A stretch of DNA of 64,000 bases from Bifidobacterium sp. (GCA_022640915.1 JALCCT010000001.1:186001-250000), one strand, 5' to 3'; shown: positions 1 to 9,824, counted from the first letter of the stretch. Translations and numbers: made by a program. Notes: generated by a model not told the origin, from the sequence alone.

Positions 1-71
1 TCGTTGTTCCCTCCATTGGACGTTGCGGCTTGTGCCGCGAGATCAAACACCGCCGATTGATCCTGACCCAT
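1..71 (-). CDS. 5' end of a gene, possibly 2-isopropylmalate synthase (partial)
   Basis: An ORF opens at an ATG ending at base 71 on the minus strand, preceded by a strong Shine-Dalgarno (AAGGAGGAG, 3-4 nt before the ATG), and runs off the window start. Only about 23 residues are visible, beginning MGQDQSAVFDLAAQAATSNG. I associate this N-terminus from memory with bifidobacterial LeuA (leucine biosynthesis, acetyl-CoA plus 2-oxoisovalerate), but no catalytic motif is in view, so the name is tentative; the gene start itself is well supported. Confidence 0.45.
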   Translation of the reverse strand, partial: MGQDQSAVFDLAAQAATSNGGNN

Positions 72-414
72 CGCTCCTCCTTCGTTTCGCTCTGTTGTGA
101 CGATGCACTGAAAATAGTGCGGCCTAGCGCTGCGATGCCATTGCCCAGCCGGATGCCCCGCGGCGGCTGCTTGCGGCCGCTCTGACAAAGCCCGCGAAGC
201 CCGCCGTATGACGGCAAGAATCGTCACCGTGCGTGTGGCATATGCTCACGTGGCTCAGTGTACCTATCGGTTTGCCCCAACTGGGATCATCGAACCGCAT
301 GCTGGACGGGGGTACACTGGCAGTGCGCGGACGGGTTGGCGGTGTATTCATGGCTTCGCAGCTCAGCGCGGCGATCGTGTTCGGTAATTCGAAAATCAAG
401 GCAGGTTACAGCAG
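72..414. other. Intergenic region between two divergent genes
   Basis: About 340 bases separate the leuA-like start (minus) from the GT4 start (plus). It must hold both promoters. I see no convincing leader peptide, riboswitch or RNA gene. Short ORFs on both strands lack ribosome binding sites and look like chance reading frames. Confidence 0.5.
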
Positions 415-1638
415 GTGCGCATAGCTTTCGTGTTCGACGATACGCTCGATGTCCTTGACGGTGTTCAGCAGCACATCATTATACTGGGGCGCGAATTGGC
501 TCGGCGTGGCCATCATGTGGAATACCTGGTTGGGCAGAGCGAGCACTCCCCTGTCCCCGGCACTCATTCGCTGGCCCGGAACATGATGGTCTCGTTCAAT
601 GGCAACCGCATGCGCATCCCGGTGTCGGCAAACCGCGCCGATATTCGCCGCGTGCTACGCGAGGGAGATTACGACATCCTCGATGTGCAGTCGCCCTACA
701 GCCCGATGCTTTCCGGCAAGGTGCTTGCGGCAGCGGCGCCGTCCACAGGAGTTGTAGCCACGTACCATATCGCTGCTGCGGGTCGAATGGCCCATTGCTG
801 CGGTAAACTGCTGGGAACTATCAACCGGCATTCGCATCGGCGCGTCGACGAGGTGGTGGCAGTCTCCCCTGTCGCGGCCGAGTATGCGCGTGACACAGCG
901 CACGTCTCAAGTACCGTCATCGCCAATCCCGTCGATGTGCAAAGGCTTGTTCGCTCGCGCGAGACGGCCGGCGCCGAACGCATCGCGAAGCTCCATGGCA
1001 ACGGCCCGCATGTAGTATTCATCGGGCGCTTCGTCTCCCGCAAGGGCGCAAGGATTCTGCTTGACGCGCTGCGATGGGGCGAACACCATGGCGTCTTCCC
1101 GGCAGGCATGCATGTGACGTTGGGTGGCAAAGGCCCACTGCTGGCTGAGTGCCAAGCCCAGGCAGCAACGTTGCGCACACCTGTGGAATTCACCGGATTC
1201 GTCGGCGAAGACGACAAGCCGGCGCTGCTGGCCAGCGCCGATGCGGCCGTATTCCCTTCAACTGGAGGCGAGTCCTTCGGCATCGTGCTGCTGGAGGCCA
1301 TCGCCGCAGGCTCGCGCGTTGTGCTTGCCGGCGACAATCCCGGGTATCGCTCGACCTTGCTGAATGATGATGACGCGCTGTTCCCGGTGATTCGATCGGA
1401 CCGGGCGAACCGCACGAACCATGCTGGCGACCCGCAAAGCTCGGATCGCAACACAAGTCGAGAAGCTGTGCTGGCGCGCCGGATAACCCGAGCTCTCGTT
1501 GACGAGCCCTGGGCCGAGGCTATTCATGCTCGGCAATCGGCGCTGCTTCAACGATACGATGTAACAACCGTGGCGGACCAGGTTGAAACGGTGTACGCAA
1601 AGGCGATTGCCGACAGGGCAACCGCCTCAGCGGAATAA
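415..1638 (+). CDS. Glycosyltransferase family 4 (GT-B fold), PimB/MshA-like
   Basis: 407 aa from a GTG start at 415. The N-terminal Rossmann half begins MRIAFVFDDTLDVLDGVQQH, typical of GT4 enzymes (acceptor binding), and the C-terminal half has the nucleotide-sugar binding signature: FIGRFVSRKG near residue 200, GGKGPLLAE near 240, and the E-x7-E type motif GGESFGIVLLEAIAAG near 285-300. In Actinobacteria such proteins are usually mannosyltransferases of phosphatidylinositol mannosides or related glycolipids, acting at the cytoplasmic face of the membrane; the donor and acceptor cannot be read from sequence. It stands alone, converging on the DUF5701 gene with a 12-bp overlap of the 3' ends. 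The start is uncertain because the upstream SD is weak. Confidence 0.85.
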   Translation: MRIAFVFDDTLDVLDGVQQHIIILGRELARRGHHVEYLVGQSEHSPVPGTHSLARNMMVSFNGNRMRIPVSANRADIRRVLREGDYDILDVQSPYSPMLSGKVLAAAAPSTGVVATYHIAAAGRMAHCCGKLLGTINRHSHRRVDEVVAVSPVAAEYARDTAHVSSTVIANPVDVQRLVRSRETAGAERIAKLHGNGPHVVFIGRFVSRKGARILLDALRWGEHHGVFPAGMHVTLGGKGPLLAECQAQAATLRTPVEFTGFVGEDDKPALLASADAAVFPSTGGESFGIVLLEAIAAGSRVVLAGDNPGYRSTLLNDDDALFPVIRSDRANRTNHAGDPQSSDRNTSREAVLARRITRALVDEPWAEAIHARQSALLQRYDVTTVADQVETVYAKAIADRATASAE

Positions 1639-2247
1639 CGACACACCGCGTCGAGCGCTGCAGTAGGCGTTGCCGAGCCATGTGTGACGCGAATTCGGCC
1701 ACACGGAGCCAAGTCTGGGCGAGTTCTGACTCATCCAGATGCTGGGTACCCGGCCGTCGGCGCTGCGCGAGCCGAGCAGATTGAAACCGTTCTTCTTCAC
1801 CAGCCAATCAGGATGCTGTGTGGCGATGGCCAGCCCCTCTTCCAACGTCAGCGGCAGTCGTTCGTCCGAATCGATGAGCTTATGTGCCACGTCCGGCTCA
1901 CGGTTGACATAGGACGTGCCGGTATGCGGATCCACGACGAGGTAGAACGGTCCCTCCGGTGGCTCGAAGCCATCCTGTGGCTGGAAGCTGGCGATGTCGC
2001 GCGGCGGCATCGTAGTGAACCCGGCCATGCGGTTGATGCTGGTACGCGCGATCAACGATTCCGGCGATACCAGCTCGTGCGTAGGTACCAGCAGGATATT
2101 CACGCCCAAGTCACTGCCTTCCAACGCCACGATGAGCGGCCGGGCCAGCGCCCGGAAGGCATCGCCGCTCATATCGGCGACATCGGGGTAGCCCAATGCC
2201 ACGATGCGATCCAGCTGTTTTTGCGCTTCCTGAGATGCCTTCGACAT
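1627..2247 (-). CDS. DUF5701 family protein
   Basis: 206 aa from the ATG at 2247 (MSKASQEAQKQLDR). A longer reading frame exists upstream, but its 50 extra residues are low-complexity and without an SD, while GGAG sits just before this ATG. The C-terminal half (HPDWLVKKNGFNLLGSRSAD) fits the actinobacterial family DUF5701, which has no assigned function. Soluble, with no membrane segment or signal peptide. Its 3' end overlaps the convergent GT4 gene by 12 bp, so no terminator fits between them. Confidence 0.75.
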   Translation of the reverse strand: MSKASQEAQKQLDRIVALGYPDVADMSGDAFRALARPLIVALEGSDLGVNILLVPTHELVSPESLIARTSINRMAGFTTMPPRDIASFQPQDGFEPPEGPFYLVVDPHTGTSYVNREPDVAHKLIDSDERLPLTLEEGLAIATQHPDWLVKKNGFNLLGSRSADGRVPSIWMSQNSPRLGSVWPNSRHTWLGNAYCSARRGVSLFR

Positions 2248-2422
2248 ATCTCCAGTATGGCACGGCCGCAGATGGGCGTGATGCCCCGCCAATGCATCAC
2301 AGCTCCCACAGCAACTTGCCTTAGGCAAAAGTTGTGGCGTATGCGATGCCCCGGACAGGGAAAATCCGGCACGAAAGCGGTAATATGCAGGGTTCATGGC
2401 CCAGTCGCCGTCTTAGCCGTGC

Positions 2423-2458
2423 GGTCGCGACAGTCATAACGGTCGCGACAGTCATAGC
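2423..2458. repeat. 18-bp tandem repeat, two copies
   Basis: The unit GGTCGCGACAGTCATAAC occurs at 2423-2440 and again at 2441-2458 with two changes at its end. Each unit contains the 8-bp palindrome GTCGCGAC. It lies just downstream of asd and upstream of the DUF5701 gene. Confidence 0.7.
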
Positions 2459-2474
2459 GCCTGTCCGCGCCAGC

Positions 2475-3545
2475 CTACAATTGCTCAGCGAAGTGCTTTC
2501 GGGCGATGATCTCAGCTAATTCGACGGCGTTCAAGGCCGCGCCTTTGCGCAGATTATCATTGGCGATGAAGAAAGCGAGGCCTTTCTTGCCATCCACCGC
2601 CTGATCCTGACGGATGCGACCCACATAGCTCGGATCCTTGCCTGCGGCCAGCTGCGGTGTCGGGATCTCATTCAGCTCGACGGCGGGAGCCGCGGCGAGC
2701 ACCTCGCGAGCCATATCGGGGGTCACATCACGCTCGAATTCGGCGTTGACGCTCATGCCGTGCGCGGTGAACACGCCAACGCGCACGCAGGTGCAGGATG
2801 CGGCGAGCTTGGGCAGGTGCAAAATCTTGCGGCTTTCATTGCGCAGCTTCTGTTCCTCGTCAGTCTCCTCGGAGCCATCGTTGACGATAGCGCCGATGAA
2901 AGGCACCGCGTTGAACGCGATTGTGCGTACGACCTTAGTTGGCTCGGGGAAGTCGATCGCCGAACCATCGAACACGAGCTTATCTGCCCCCTGCTCAACT
3001 GCGGCCGCGGCCTCGTTCATCAGCTGCTCGACCCCCGCGCGGCCAGCGCCGGAAACGGCTTGGTATGAGCTCACGATCAGTCGCCTCAGGCCGAACTGGG
3101 TATCCAGAGCCTTCAGGACTGGGATACAGGCCATCGTCGTGCAATTGGGATTGGCCACGATACGAGCAGGAATGTCGTCCAGATCATCGGGGTTGGCCTC
3201 GGCCACGACCAGCGGCACATCGTCATGCATACGCCATTGCGAGGAATTGTCGACCACATATGCGCCGGCGGCCGCAAAACGAGGTGCCCAGACCTTCGAC
3301 GTACCGCCGCCTGCAGAGAATATGGCGATATCGATGCCCGACAGCTCGGCCTGCTCGACGTCTTCGACGGGGATGTCGACACCGCGCCATGTGAGCCGCG
3401 TGCCCGCAGAACGCGCCGATGCCAGGAAGCGCAGGTCGCGCACCGGGAAGTCACGCTCGTCGAGCACACGGCGCATGATCATGCCCACTTGGCCGGTCGC
3501 GCCCAGCACCGCTACATTCACACCGCGTTCGTGTATCTGCACCAT
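2475..3545 (-). CDS. asd: Aspartate-semialdehyde dehydrogenase
   Basis: 356 aa from the ATG at 3545, chosen because AAGGAG lies 9 nt upstream; a longer in-frame start lacks an SD. It reduces aspartyl-4-phosphate to aspartate semialdehyde with NADPH, the second step of the lysine/threonine/methionine (and diaminopimelate) branch. Visible motifs: NADP-binding VAVLGATGQVG at the N-terminus, the active-site cysteine in NPNCTT near residue 130, and SYQAVSGAGRAGVEQL after it. Length is normal for the family. It is the last gene of a minus-strand series with the ACT subunit and lysC upstream, so the two first steps of the pathway are adjacent. Confidence 0.95.
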   Translation of the reverse strand: MVQIHERGVNVAVLGATGQVGMIMRRVLDERDFPVRDLRFLASARSAGTRLTWRGVDIPVEDVEQAELSGIDIAIFSAGGGTSKVWAPRFAAAGAYVVDNSSQWRMHDDVPLVVAEANPDDLDDIPARIVANPNCTTMACIPVLKALDTQFGLRRLIVSSYQAVSGAGRAGVEQLMNEAAAAVEQGADKLVFDGSAIDFPEPTKVVRTIAFNAVPFIGAIVNDGSEETDEEQKLRNESRKILHLPKLAASCTCVRVGVFTAHGMSVNAEFERDVTPDMAREVLAAAPAVELNEIPTPQLAAGKDPSYVGRIRQDQAVDGKKGLAFFIANDNLRKGAALNAVELAEIIARKHFAEQL

Positions 3546-3756
3546 ATCTGATCGACTCCTTCGCACCGGATTCGCCTGCCATGCATGCGCGTTGGGGAGT
3601 TATCGCCGCCGACGCGCGCATGCCCGGCATATGCCCATGCCTTATAGTGTCCACACCGCAGCGACAAAATCGAAATGACCTCTCATGACTATGATCATGC
3701 CCGGCAACGGCCGTATTGACCAGTGCGCAGCCGCGATGGCAAATGCATGAGTACTC

Positions 3757-4323
3757 TCAGCGGCCGGTACCGCCGTACACCACAGCCTCAACCTTGTCGG
3801 CATCCAAGCCGTAGGCCGTGTGCAGCGCCTTGACGGCCTCGTCCAGATCCTCGAGCGGCACGAGTGCAGCGATGCGAATCTCGGAGGTCGAGATCATCAT
3901 CACATTGATATCATGCTCGCTGAGCGCGTTGAAGAATTTCGCCGCCAACCCTGAGTGCGTTTTCATGCCCACCCCTACGACCGCTACTTTGCCGACGTCT
4001 GAGTTCACATCGAAGGACTGGTAGCCGAGGTCCTCATGCTTGTCTTCGAGTACGTCCTGCACATGCTTGGTTGTCGAGCTGGGCACGGTGAAGGAGATAT
4101 CCGCCGTACCGGTCGAGGCACCAGCCTGCACAATCATATCGATGTTCACGTCGGCCTGGGCGAGCGAAGTGAAGACCCGCGCCGCCATGCCAGGCTGATC
4201 AGGCATACCGCGCACAGTCACCAAGGATTCGCTGCGGTCATGTGCCACGCCGGAGATCACCGGCGCCTCGGGGCCCAGATCGGGGAAGAGATCGCCCATC
4301 GAGACGTTCGCGTTATCGGTCAT
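3757..4323 (-). CDS. Aspartokinase regulatory (ACT-domain) subunit encoded separately
   Basis: 188 aa, ATG at 4323 with AAAGG about 10 nt upstream. It consists of two ACT domains (about 30-100 and 110-185). The stretch VISGVAHDRSESLVTVRGMP, followed by PGMAARVF and VNIDMIVQ, corresponds to the part of one-piece LysC proteins that follows the catalytic domain and binds lysine/threonine. It lies 155 bp downstream of the catalytic gene and has its own start, so aspartokinase is probably an alpha2-beta2-like complex of separately encoded chains. In corynebacteria the beta chain is made from an internal start within lysC; here the two are physically split. Feedback residues cannot be judged by eye. 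Confidence 0.88.
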   Translation of the reverse strand: MTDNANVSMGDLFPDLGPEAPVISGVAHDRSESLVTVRGMPDQPGMAARVFTSLAQADVNIDMIVQAGASTGTADISFTVPSSTTKHVQDVLEDKHEDLGYQSFDVNSDVGKVAVVGVGMKTHSGLAAKFFNALSEHDINVMMISTSEIRIAALVPLEDLDEAVKALHTAYGLDADKVEAVVYGGTGR

Positions 4324-4478
4324 ACGTTTCTAGCCTTTCGATTCGTTGTTGTATCGAGTGAATGATCGAGAAGGATCGCACTGTGCGGGGTCTCATCGTC
4401 CGGCAGTTCGTGCTGGAACGCCTGCTGCATCTGCCGCGGAGAATGGGCGTCCACTCGATTCGCGCCGCCATCTGCCTC

Positions 4479-5252
4479 TCACGCCGCCTGGCTGAGGTTC
4501 GGCAGCGTGCGCGGGTCAACGCCGTCGGGCACGATCAAGGTTCCCATGCGATGCGAGAAGGAGCTGCGCACATGCAGTGGCATGCCGAAACGCTGCGCGT
4601 ATTCGACGCAGCGCAACGCCAGTACCTTCGAGCCACATGAAGCCATTTCCAGAATGGAGTCGTAGTCGATCGAGGGGATGCGCCGAGCCGTCGGCACGAT
4701 GCGCGGATCTGCAGTGAAAATGCCGTCGACATCGGTGTATATTTCGCACACGTCAGCGTCCAACGCCACCGCGAGCGCCACCGCCGAGGTGTCGGAGCCG
4801 CCCCGACCCAGCGTCGTCGCATCGCCGATTTCGTTCACGCCTTGGAATCCTGCGGCGATGGCCACACAGCCTTCTTCCATTGCTTTGCGCACACGGGCCG
4901 GTCGCACGGCCTTAATGTGCGCGGTGCCGAACTGCGCATCAGTCATGAAGCCCGCCTGCGAACCGGTGAAGGAACGCGCCTGCGCACCTTCGGCGTGGAT
5001 GGCCATCGCCAGCAAACTCATCGAGATGCGTTCGCCCGCAGTCATGAGCATGTCCATTTCGCGCGCCGGCGGATTCGAATCAATGCTCAGCGCCTGGTCG
5101 ATGAGGTCGTCCGTAGTGTCGCCCATGGCGGAGACCACGACCGCTACGTCGTTGCCTGCCCGCTTCGTCTCGACGATGCGCCTAGCGACGCGCTTGATCG
5201 AATCCGTGTCAGCAACCGATGAGCCGCCGTATTTCTGCACGATAAGAGCCAC
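4479..5252 (-). CDS. lysC: Aspartokinase catalytic subunit
   Basis: 257 aa from a GTG at 5252 (reads [15 protein letters not shown]). It phosphorylates aspartate, the entry step to lysine, threonine and methionine. KYGGSS at residues 7-12 is the ATP/aspartate-binding signature; [15 protein letters not shown] near 170 and [14 protein letters not shown] near 195 are the other kinase motifs. The protein ends shortly after [11 protein letters not shown], exactly where the linker to the ACT domains would begin in one-piece enzymes; those domains are in the next gene downstream. A longer frame upstream of the GTG does not match the family. The SD (GGA) is weak. Confidence 0.92.
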   Translation of the reverse strand: MALIVQKYGGSSVADTDSIKRVARRIVETKRAGNDVAVVVSAMGDTTDDLIDQALSIDSNPPAREMDMLMTAGERISMSLLAMAIHAEGAQARSFTGSQAGFMTDAQFGTAHIKAVRPARVRKAMEEGCVAIAAGFQGVNEIGDATTLGRGGSDTSAVALAVALDADVCEIYTDVDGIFTADPRIVPTARRIPSIDYDSILEMASCGSKVLALRCVEYAQRFGMPLHVRSSFSHRMGTLIVPDGVDPRTLPNLSQAA

Positions 5253-5343
5253 GACTGTCCAATCCCATGTCTTCGCTGATTTGTTGCGATCATTGTACGC
5301 AAACGTCACGATTACCCGGAAGGTTGAGTTGCTGGCGGCTGCT

Positions 5344-5946
5344 CTACGCTTCGCGGCGACCGGCGAGCGCGCGGCCGAGCGTGATCTCATCGGCGTATTC
5401 CAAATCGCTGCCTACGGGCAACCCGCTGGCTAACCGGGTAACGAGGATACCCAGCGGCGACAGGAGCCGGCTGAGATACGTGGTCGTTGCCTCGCCTTCG
5501 ATATTAGGGTCAAGTGCGAGAATGATCTCCTTGACTTCGTCGGTTTTGAGACGGTCCAGCAGTTTGGGGATGCTCAGGTCGCCCGGCCCCACGTTAGCCA
5601 TGGGGTTGATAGCACCGCCCAGCACATGGTAGGTGCCACGGTATTCACGCGTGCGCTCGATACTCATGACATCCTTGGGCTCTTCGACTACGCAGATGAG
5701 GCTGCGGTCGCGCCTCGGGTCAACGCAGATCGGGCAGGGGCTAGTCTCGCACACGTTGCCACAGATGTCGCAGAAACGGACTTTCGCCTTCACCTCGCTG
5801 ATGGCCTCGGCCAATTCCTGGGCTTCCTCTCCACTGGCCGAAAGCAGATAGAAAGCGATGCGCTGCGCACCTTTGGGCCCGATGCCGGGCAGCCGCGCAA
5901 ACGCATCGATCAGTCGCTGGATTGCTCCGTCATACGCCAATGCCAT
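5344..5946 (-). CDS. recR: Recombination protein RecR
   Basis: 200 aa. RecR works with RecF/RecO to load RecA on gapped DNA. The helix-hairpin-helix [17 protein letters not shown] is at residues 17-33, the four-cysteine zinc finger [16 protein letters not shown] near 57-72, and a Toprim domain follows ([15 protein letters not shown], then [15 protein letters not shown]). ATG at 5946 with AGGGGA upstream. It lies 85 bp downstream of dnaX, the classical dnaX-recR pairing, with a short tandem repeat in the gap. Confidence 0.96.
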   Translation of the reverse strand: MALAYDGAIQRLIDAFARLPGIGPKGAQRIAFYLLSASGEEAQELAEAISEVKAKVRFCDICGNVCETSPCPICVDPRRDRSLICVVEEPKDVMSIERTREYRGTYHVLGGAINPMANVGPGDLSIPKLLDRLKTDEVKEIILALDPNIEGEATTTYLSRLLSPLGILVTRLASGLPVGSDLEYADEITLGRALAGRREA

Positions 5947-5986
5947 ACGTTCCCCTCAGTTTCCTCTGCGCAGTTTTACCTAATTG

Positions 5987-6024
5987 CCCAGTCTTGTTTT
6001 ACCCAGTCTTGTTTTACCCAGTCT
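5987..6024. repeat. 15-bp tandem repeat between recR and dnaX
   Basis: The unit CCCAGTCTTGTTTTA is repeated at 5987-6001 and 6002-6016, with a partial third copy at 6017-6024. It fills about half of the dnaX-recR gap. Confidence 0.8.
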
Positions 6025-6031
6025 GCTGCGC

Positions 6032-8581
6032 TCAATTTTCCTGCTTGCGGGCCTTGCTGGGCGGTTGGATGTTTCTCGGATTATGCGGGTCATCGGCGGC
6101 GAATTCCTCGACACCTTTCACCTCGAACAGCTTTTCAAGTTCGTCCAAATCCATTGCTGTCGCTGCGCTGAGCGATTTGTCATTCAACGAGTATTCGTCA
6201 TCGTCGGAGTCGACTCGCCGCGTGCCTGGTGCGGAGCTCACGGCCGCCGCGTCGGCATCAGACCGTGCATCTGGTTGCACGCCCGCCATGGCGTCGTCCG
6301 GGTCGCGCGACCGCACCGCCCAAGAATCCTCGTTCTGATCCTGCACACCGTTATGCCCGGCGAAGCCACCGGCGCGATCCGGAGGGGCGATGCTCTCGAT
6401 CTCATTGTCAGACATCGGTTCGGATAACGGTTCAGTCGGTGTCGACCAAGGGTCCTCGTCATTGCTCATATCCGGGACGGCTACATGCTTGTGATGCGAC
6501 TGGGCCGGCGCGGCAAGGTCATTGCCAGTCACGCCCGCACTCGCATCTGCAACCGCATGCTGTTCACGTACAGCGGGTGTCGGATCGAGCCACGGGTCAT
6601 CATCGAGTCTAGGCGGTTCCTGTTCACGCCCTGCTATGTCTTCCTGATCATGGCTCACCTGCCGATGGACGGGTTCGTCCGCACTGTGCGGACCGCCGGC
6701 TGCAGGCGTCTCGCCCTCTTTGGGCCGGCTGGACGCACGCGGGGCAACATGCGCAGCAAGGCCAGTCGCTGCCAGACCGGCCTTCTCCATGGCGATTTGC
6801 CTCTTGATCTGCGCAAGCTGCTGCGGCTTCATGTGCTTACTTGACTCCACGCGCTCGCCGTTAGCCGCAATCGCTGCCGGAGCAATCATCGTGTTCTCCC
6901 CGAAAACTGCACGCGTGCCAGCGAGAACAACGTTCGCCGCCTTATGTCCTTGATGCTCTTGGTCGGAGGAGACCGCGAGCGCGAAGGCGTGCTGGCTCAA
7001 CGGCCGATCGAAGGTCATCGCCAGCCGCTGCCTGCCCGAAGCATTCGAGGCAAGGGAGACGCGTACGACCTTGTCACGCGTGACGTATTCGCGCACATCG
7101 GCGGGCAGCGCGGCGACGACTGCATCCCACCGCTCGTCCACACTGCGCGTGTCCATGCTGTTCGCCTCTGCAGTTGATCGTGTTGGCGTCGGTGCCACCG
7201 GCGGCACGGCGGAAGAAACATCGCTAGCCGGCGCGGGATCCTGCACGTTCTCTGACGGCGCAGGATCATTGGTAACGCGGGAATCAGCGTTGGTCTGCTG
7301 GGGCAACGCCGTGCGATGCGAACCGGCGAAGCCGCCACTGCGTGAAGCCCGGCGAGCATTCCCTGACTGGTTTGCCCGGTAATCTGCCCGACCAGCGGCA
7401 CCAGATGCGGACGCAGGCGCGATGCCGTCGGCATCAGCTTGCGCATTGGTGCTTCCCACGATGAGCGTGGTCTGAGGGTCACGGCCGGCCAGCAGCCGCG
7501 CAGCCAGCAGCTCCAATCGCATGCGTGGCGAGACTGCACCCGTCATTGCAGCCAACGCCGCGTTGATCGTCTCGGCCATTGTGCTAAGCACGGTCAGCCC
7601 CAGAGCCGCAGCCTGCTGGTGCAGACGATCCATGTCCTCAGCAGCGCAATCGTCGCCAAGAACGCGTTCCGCACGCTCTCCGCCCAAGGTCAGCACGAGC
7701 AGATCGCGCACTCGCGAGAGCAGATCCTCAACAAATCGACGCGGATCGAATCCCCCCACCACCACTTTTTGTACAATGCCATACAGTTTTCCGCCATCGC
7801 GCCCGATCACGGCGTCTATGGCTTCACCGATCAAAGCATCCGGCGTGAAACCAAGCAGGGAAATGGCAGCATCATGCGTGATCAGACCGTCCACTGCGCC
7901 GACCATTAGCTGGTCAAGCACGGAAAGCGTGTCGCGCACCGAACCGCCGCCGGCACGCATGGCGAGCTTGAGCACGCCAGGTTCCGTTTCGATATGCTCC
8001 TGCCTGCAGATTCCTTGCAGATATGGTCCCATGACTTCCGTGGGCACGAGGCGGAAGGGATAGTGGTGCGTGCGCGAGCGGATGGTACCAATGACCTTGT
8101 CGGGCTCCGTGGTCGCGAAGATGAACATCACATGCTCCGGCGGCTCCTCCACGATTTTGAGCAAGGCATTGAAACCTTGCTGCGTGACCATATGGGCCTC
8201 GTCGAGAATGAAGATCTTGTAGCGGTCTCGTGCAGGGGCGAATGTGGCGCGTTCGCGCAGCTCGCGGGCATCCTCGACCCCGTTGTGGCTCGCTGCATCA
8301 ATCTCGACGACGTCGATCGAACCCGGACCGCCGGTCGCCAAGTCGCGGCAGCTCTCGCACTCACCGCACGGATGCGACGTTGGCCCATGTTCGCAGTTGA
8401 TGCACCGGGCGAGAATACGGGCGGAACTGGTTTTGCCGCAGCCGCGCGGCCCCGAAAAAAGATACGCGTGGGTGAGTTTGCCCTCGTCAAGCGCATGAGA
8501 AAGTGGCACCGTGACTTGATCCTGGCCAATCACGCCGGCAAACGTGTCAGGCCTGTATCTGCGGTATAAAGCCAATGCCAT
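6032..8581 (-). CDS. dnaX: DNA polymerase III subunit gamma/tau
   Basis: 849 aa from the ATG at 8581 (MALALYRRYRPDTFAGVIGQ), with GGGAG 6-7 nt upstream. It is the clamp-loader ATPase: Walker A GPRGCGKTSSARILA near 44-58, a zinc-binding cluster CINCEHG...CGECESC after it, and Walker B LDEAHM near 126. After roughly residue 370 the protein becomes a long low-complexity region rich in Asp, Ala, Pro and Ser, much longer than in most gamma/tau proteins; the tau-like C-terminus is therefore poorly conserved. I saw no slippery heptamer to suggest a programmed gamma frameshift. Upstream of recR in the same orientation. Confidence 0.95.
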   Translation of the reverse strand: MALALYRRYRPDTFAGVIGQDQVTVPLSHALDEGKLTHAYLFSGPRGCGKTSSARILARCINCEHGPTSHPCGECESCRDLATGGPGSIDVVEIDAASHNGVEDARELRERATFAPARDRYKIFILDEAHMVTQQGFNALLKIVEEPPEHVMFIFATTEPDKVIGTIRSRTHHYPFRLVPTEVMGPYLQGICRQEHIETEPGVLKLAMRAGGGSVRDTLSVLDQLMVGAVDGLITHDAAISLLGFTPDALIGEAIDAVIGRDGGKLYGIVQKVVVGGFDPRRFVEDLLSRVRDLLVLTLGGERAERVLGDDCAAEDMDRLHQQAAALGLTVLSTMAETINAALAAMTGAVSPRMRLELLAARLLAGRDPQTTLIVGSTNAQADADGIAPASASGAAGRADYRANQSGNARRASRSGGFAGSHRTALPQQTNADSRVTNDPAPSENVQDPAPASDVSSAVPPVAPTPTRSTAEANSMDTRSVDERWDAVVAALPADVREYVTRDKVVRVSLASNASGRQRLAMTFDRPLSQHAFALAVSSDQEHQGHKAANVVLAGTRAVFGENTMIAPAAIAANGERVESSKHMKPQQLAQIKRQIAMEKAGLAATGLAAHVAPRASSRPKEGETPAAGGPHSADEPVHRQVSHDQEDIAGREQEPPRLDDDPWLDPTPAVREQHAVADASAGVTGNDLAAPAQSHHKHVAVPDMSNDEDPWSTPTEPLSEPMSDNEIESIAPPDRAGGFAGHNGVQDQNEDSWAVRSRDPDDAMAGVQPDARSDADAAAVSSAPGTRRVDSDDDEYSLNDKSLSAATAMDLDELEKLFEVKGVEEFAADDPHNPRNIQPPSKARKQEN

Positions 8582-8795
8582 ATTCTGCTCCCTCAAGCTA
8601 TCCCATCACATGCCCCGCCTGCTGCAGCCGCTGCGGTCGCCTTCCTGCGGCTCATGTCCGTGCGGCCCATGCGCCCACAAGCGGTAAGCGCACAAGCTAG
8701 GGTTCTTTCCAGCCATGTTCCCCGCACGGCGCGACCCATGCGCAATCCCGATCGCTGCGCAAGGCCAGTCTGCCGCGTCGGCGCGCCGGCCACGA

Positions 8796-9824
8796 TCACC
8801 CGTGCTGCGTCTTCTCGGGGAAGAGCAACTTCAGCTCTTGCGGCCGTACTGTGACCGTCACAGGCAGATGCCCCGCGTATTCGCCATCCGCCATCAGGGC
8901 TGGTGGCTCGGCTCCTTGCTCTGAGCCCTCGATGTCGATGGCGCGCACACGTTGCCACCCGAATAACCCAGTAGTGAACAGCGCGCCGTTGTAGGCTTTC
9001 AACAGCGCATTCGCGATCTGCGCCGGTGACGGCATGCACTTGAGCCATACTAAGTCAAGCAGGCCGTCATCGAACTCGGATTTCGGTGACAGCTCGATAC
9101 CGCCGCCGATGTGACGCGAGTTGGCGACGGTCAACAGTGGCGTCACGATGGTGCGCTCGTCTGTGCTCCCGTCTGGCAGCACAGCCCGGATATGATATCC
9201 GTACTGTTGCAAATGGCGGACTTCCCTAAGCGTCGCGGCGAAATACCGCACCGGGCCGATGGGCAATCTCGAACGATTCGCTCGATCGTTAATGCTTGCA
9301 TCTAACCCACACGACAGCATGCCCGCGAAATACCTCGAGACCAAGCCCTTAGCTGATTGCACCGGCCCATCGCCCGAATCGCTTGCGCCTACCGCATCGC
9401 CCGTCGCGGATCTGATAACAGCCATGTCAACCTCACGGCAGTTTCCGGTGACAATCGACTCGACAATGTCATGAACCGCGTCATTCATACGGTTCACAGG
9501 GATCCCCAAACCACGAGCGAAATCGTTACCTGAACCCATAGGAACGATACCAAGTGGTACGCCATCCGATGCTGCAGCGTTGAGTCCCAACGCCACCATG
9601 CCATCCCCGCCTGCCACGACGAGGAAGTCGAAATTGTCGCGCCGGGCCCGGACTCGTGCGAGCGAATCCTCATAGCTGCGCCCCGTCAAATCAAGCACGT
9701 CGAAATCATGTCGCAGTCCCTCTTCGCTCAGGCGCGACAGCACCTGTGCACCGATCTTGGCCCCGTTGCCGCGACTCGCTGTGGGATTCCCCACCAGCGC
9801 CACGGTCGCATGCGCAATACTCAT
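8796..9824 (-). CDS. Diacylglycerol kinase family lipid kinase (DagK/YegS/LCB5 type)
   Basis: 342 aa. It should phosphorylate diacylglycerol or a related lipid. N-terminal NPTASRGNGAK is the first nucleotide-binding loop, VVAGGDGMVALGLNA near 70-84 is the GGDGT-type signature (Met in place of Thr), and GIVPMGSGNDFARGLGIP near 92-109 is the conserved LPLGTxNDFAR-type motif. No membrane helix. The start ATG at 9824 has no SD, but TATCGT lies 7 nt upstream, suggesting a leaderless mRNA. A 214-bp gap without recognisable features separates it from dnaX. Confidence 0.88.
   Translation of the reverse strand: MSIAHATVALVGNPTASRGNGAKIGAQVLSRLSEEGLRHDFDVLDLTGRSYEDSLARVRARRDNFDFLVVAGGDGMVALGLNAAASDGVPLGIVPMGSGNDFARGLGIPVNRMNDAVHDIVESIVTGNCREVDMAVIRSATGDAVGASDSGDGPVQSAKGLVSRYFAGMLSCGLDASINDRANRSRLPIGPVRYFAATLREVRHLQQYGYHIRAVLPDGSTDERTIVTPLLTVANSRHIGGGIELSPKSEFDDGLLDLVWLKCMPSPAQIANALLKAYNGALFTTGLFGWQRVRAIDIEGSEQGAEPPALMADGEYAGHLPVTVTVRPQELKLLFPEKTQHG

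Noticed and set aside
6032..7600. Programmed frameshift producing a gamma form of DnaX
   Set aside because: No A/T-rich slippery heptamer with a downstream stem was seen after the ATPase domain; the frame runs to the end unbroken.
8593..9048. Minus-strand ORF overlapping the end of the lipid kinase gene
   Set aside because: Out of frame with a clearly recognised kinase and rich in Arg/Ala/Gly, typical of a shadow frame.
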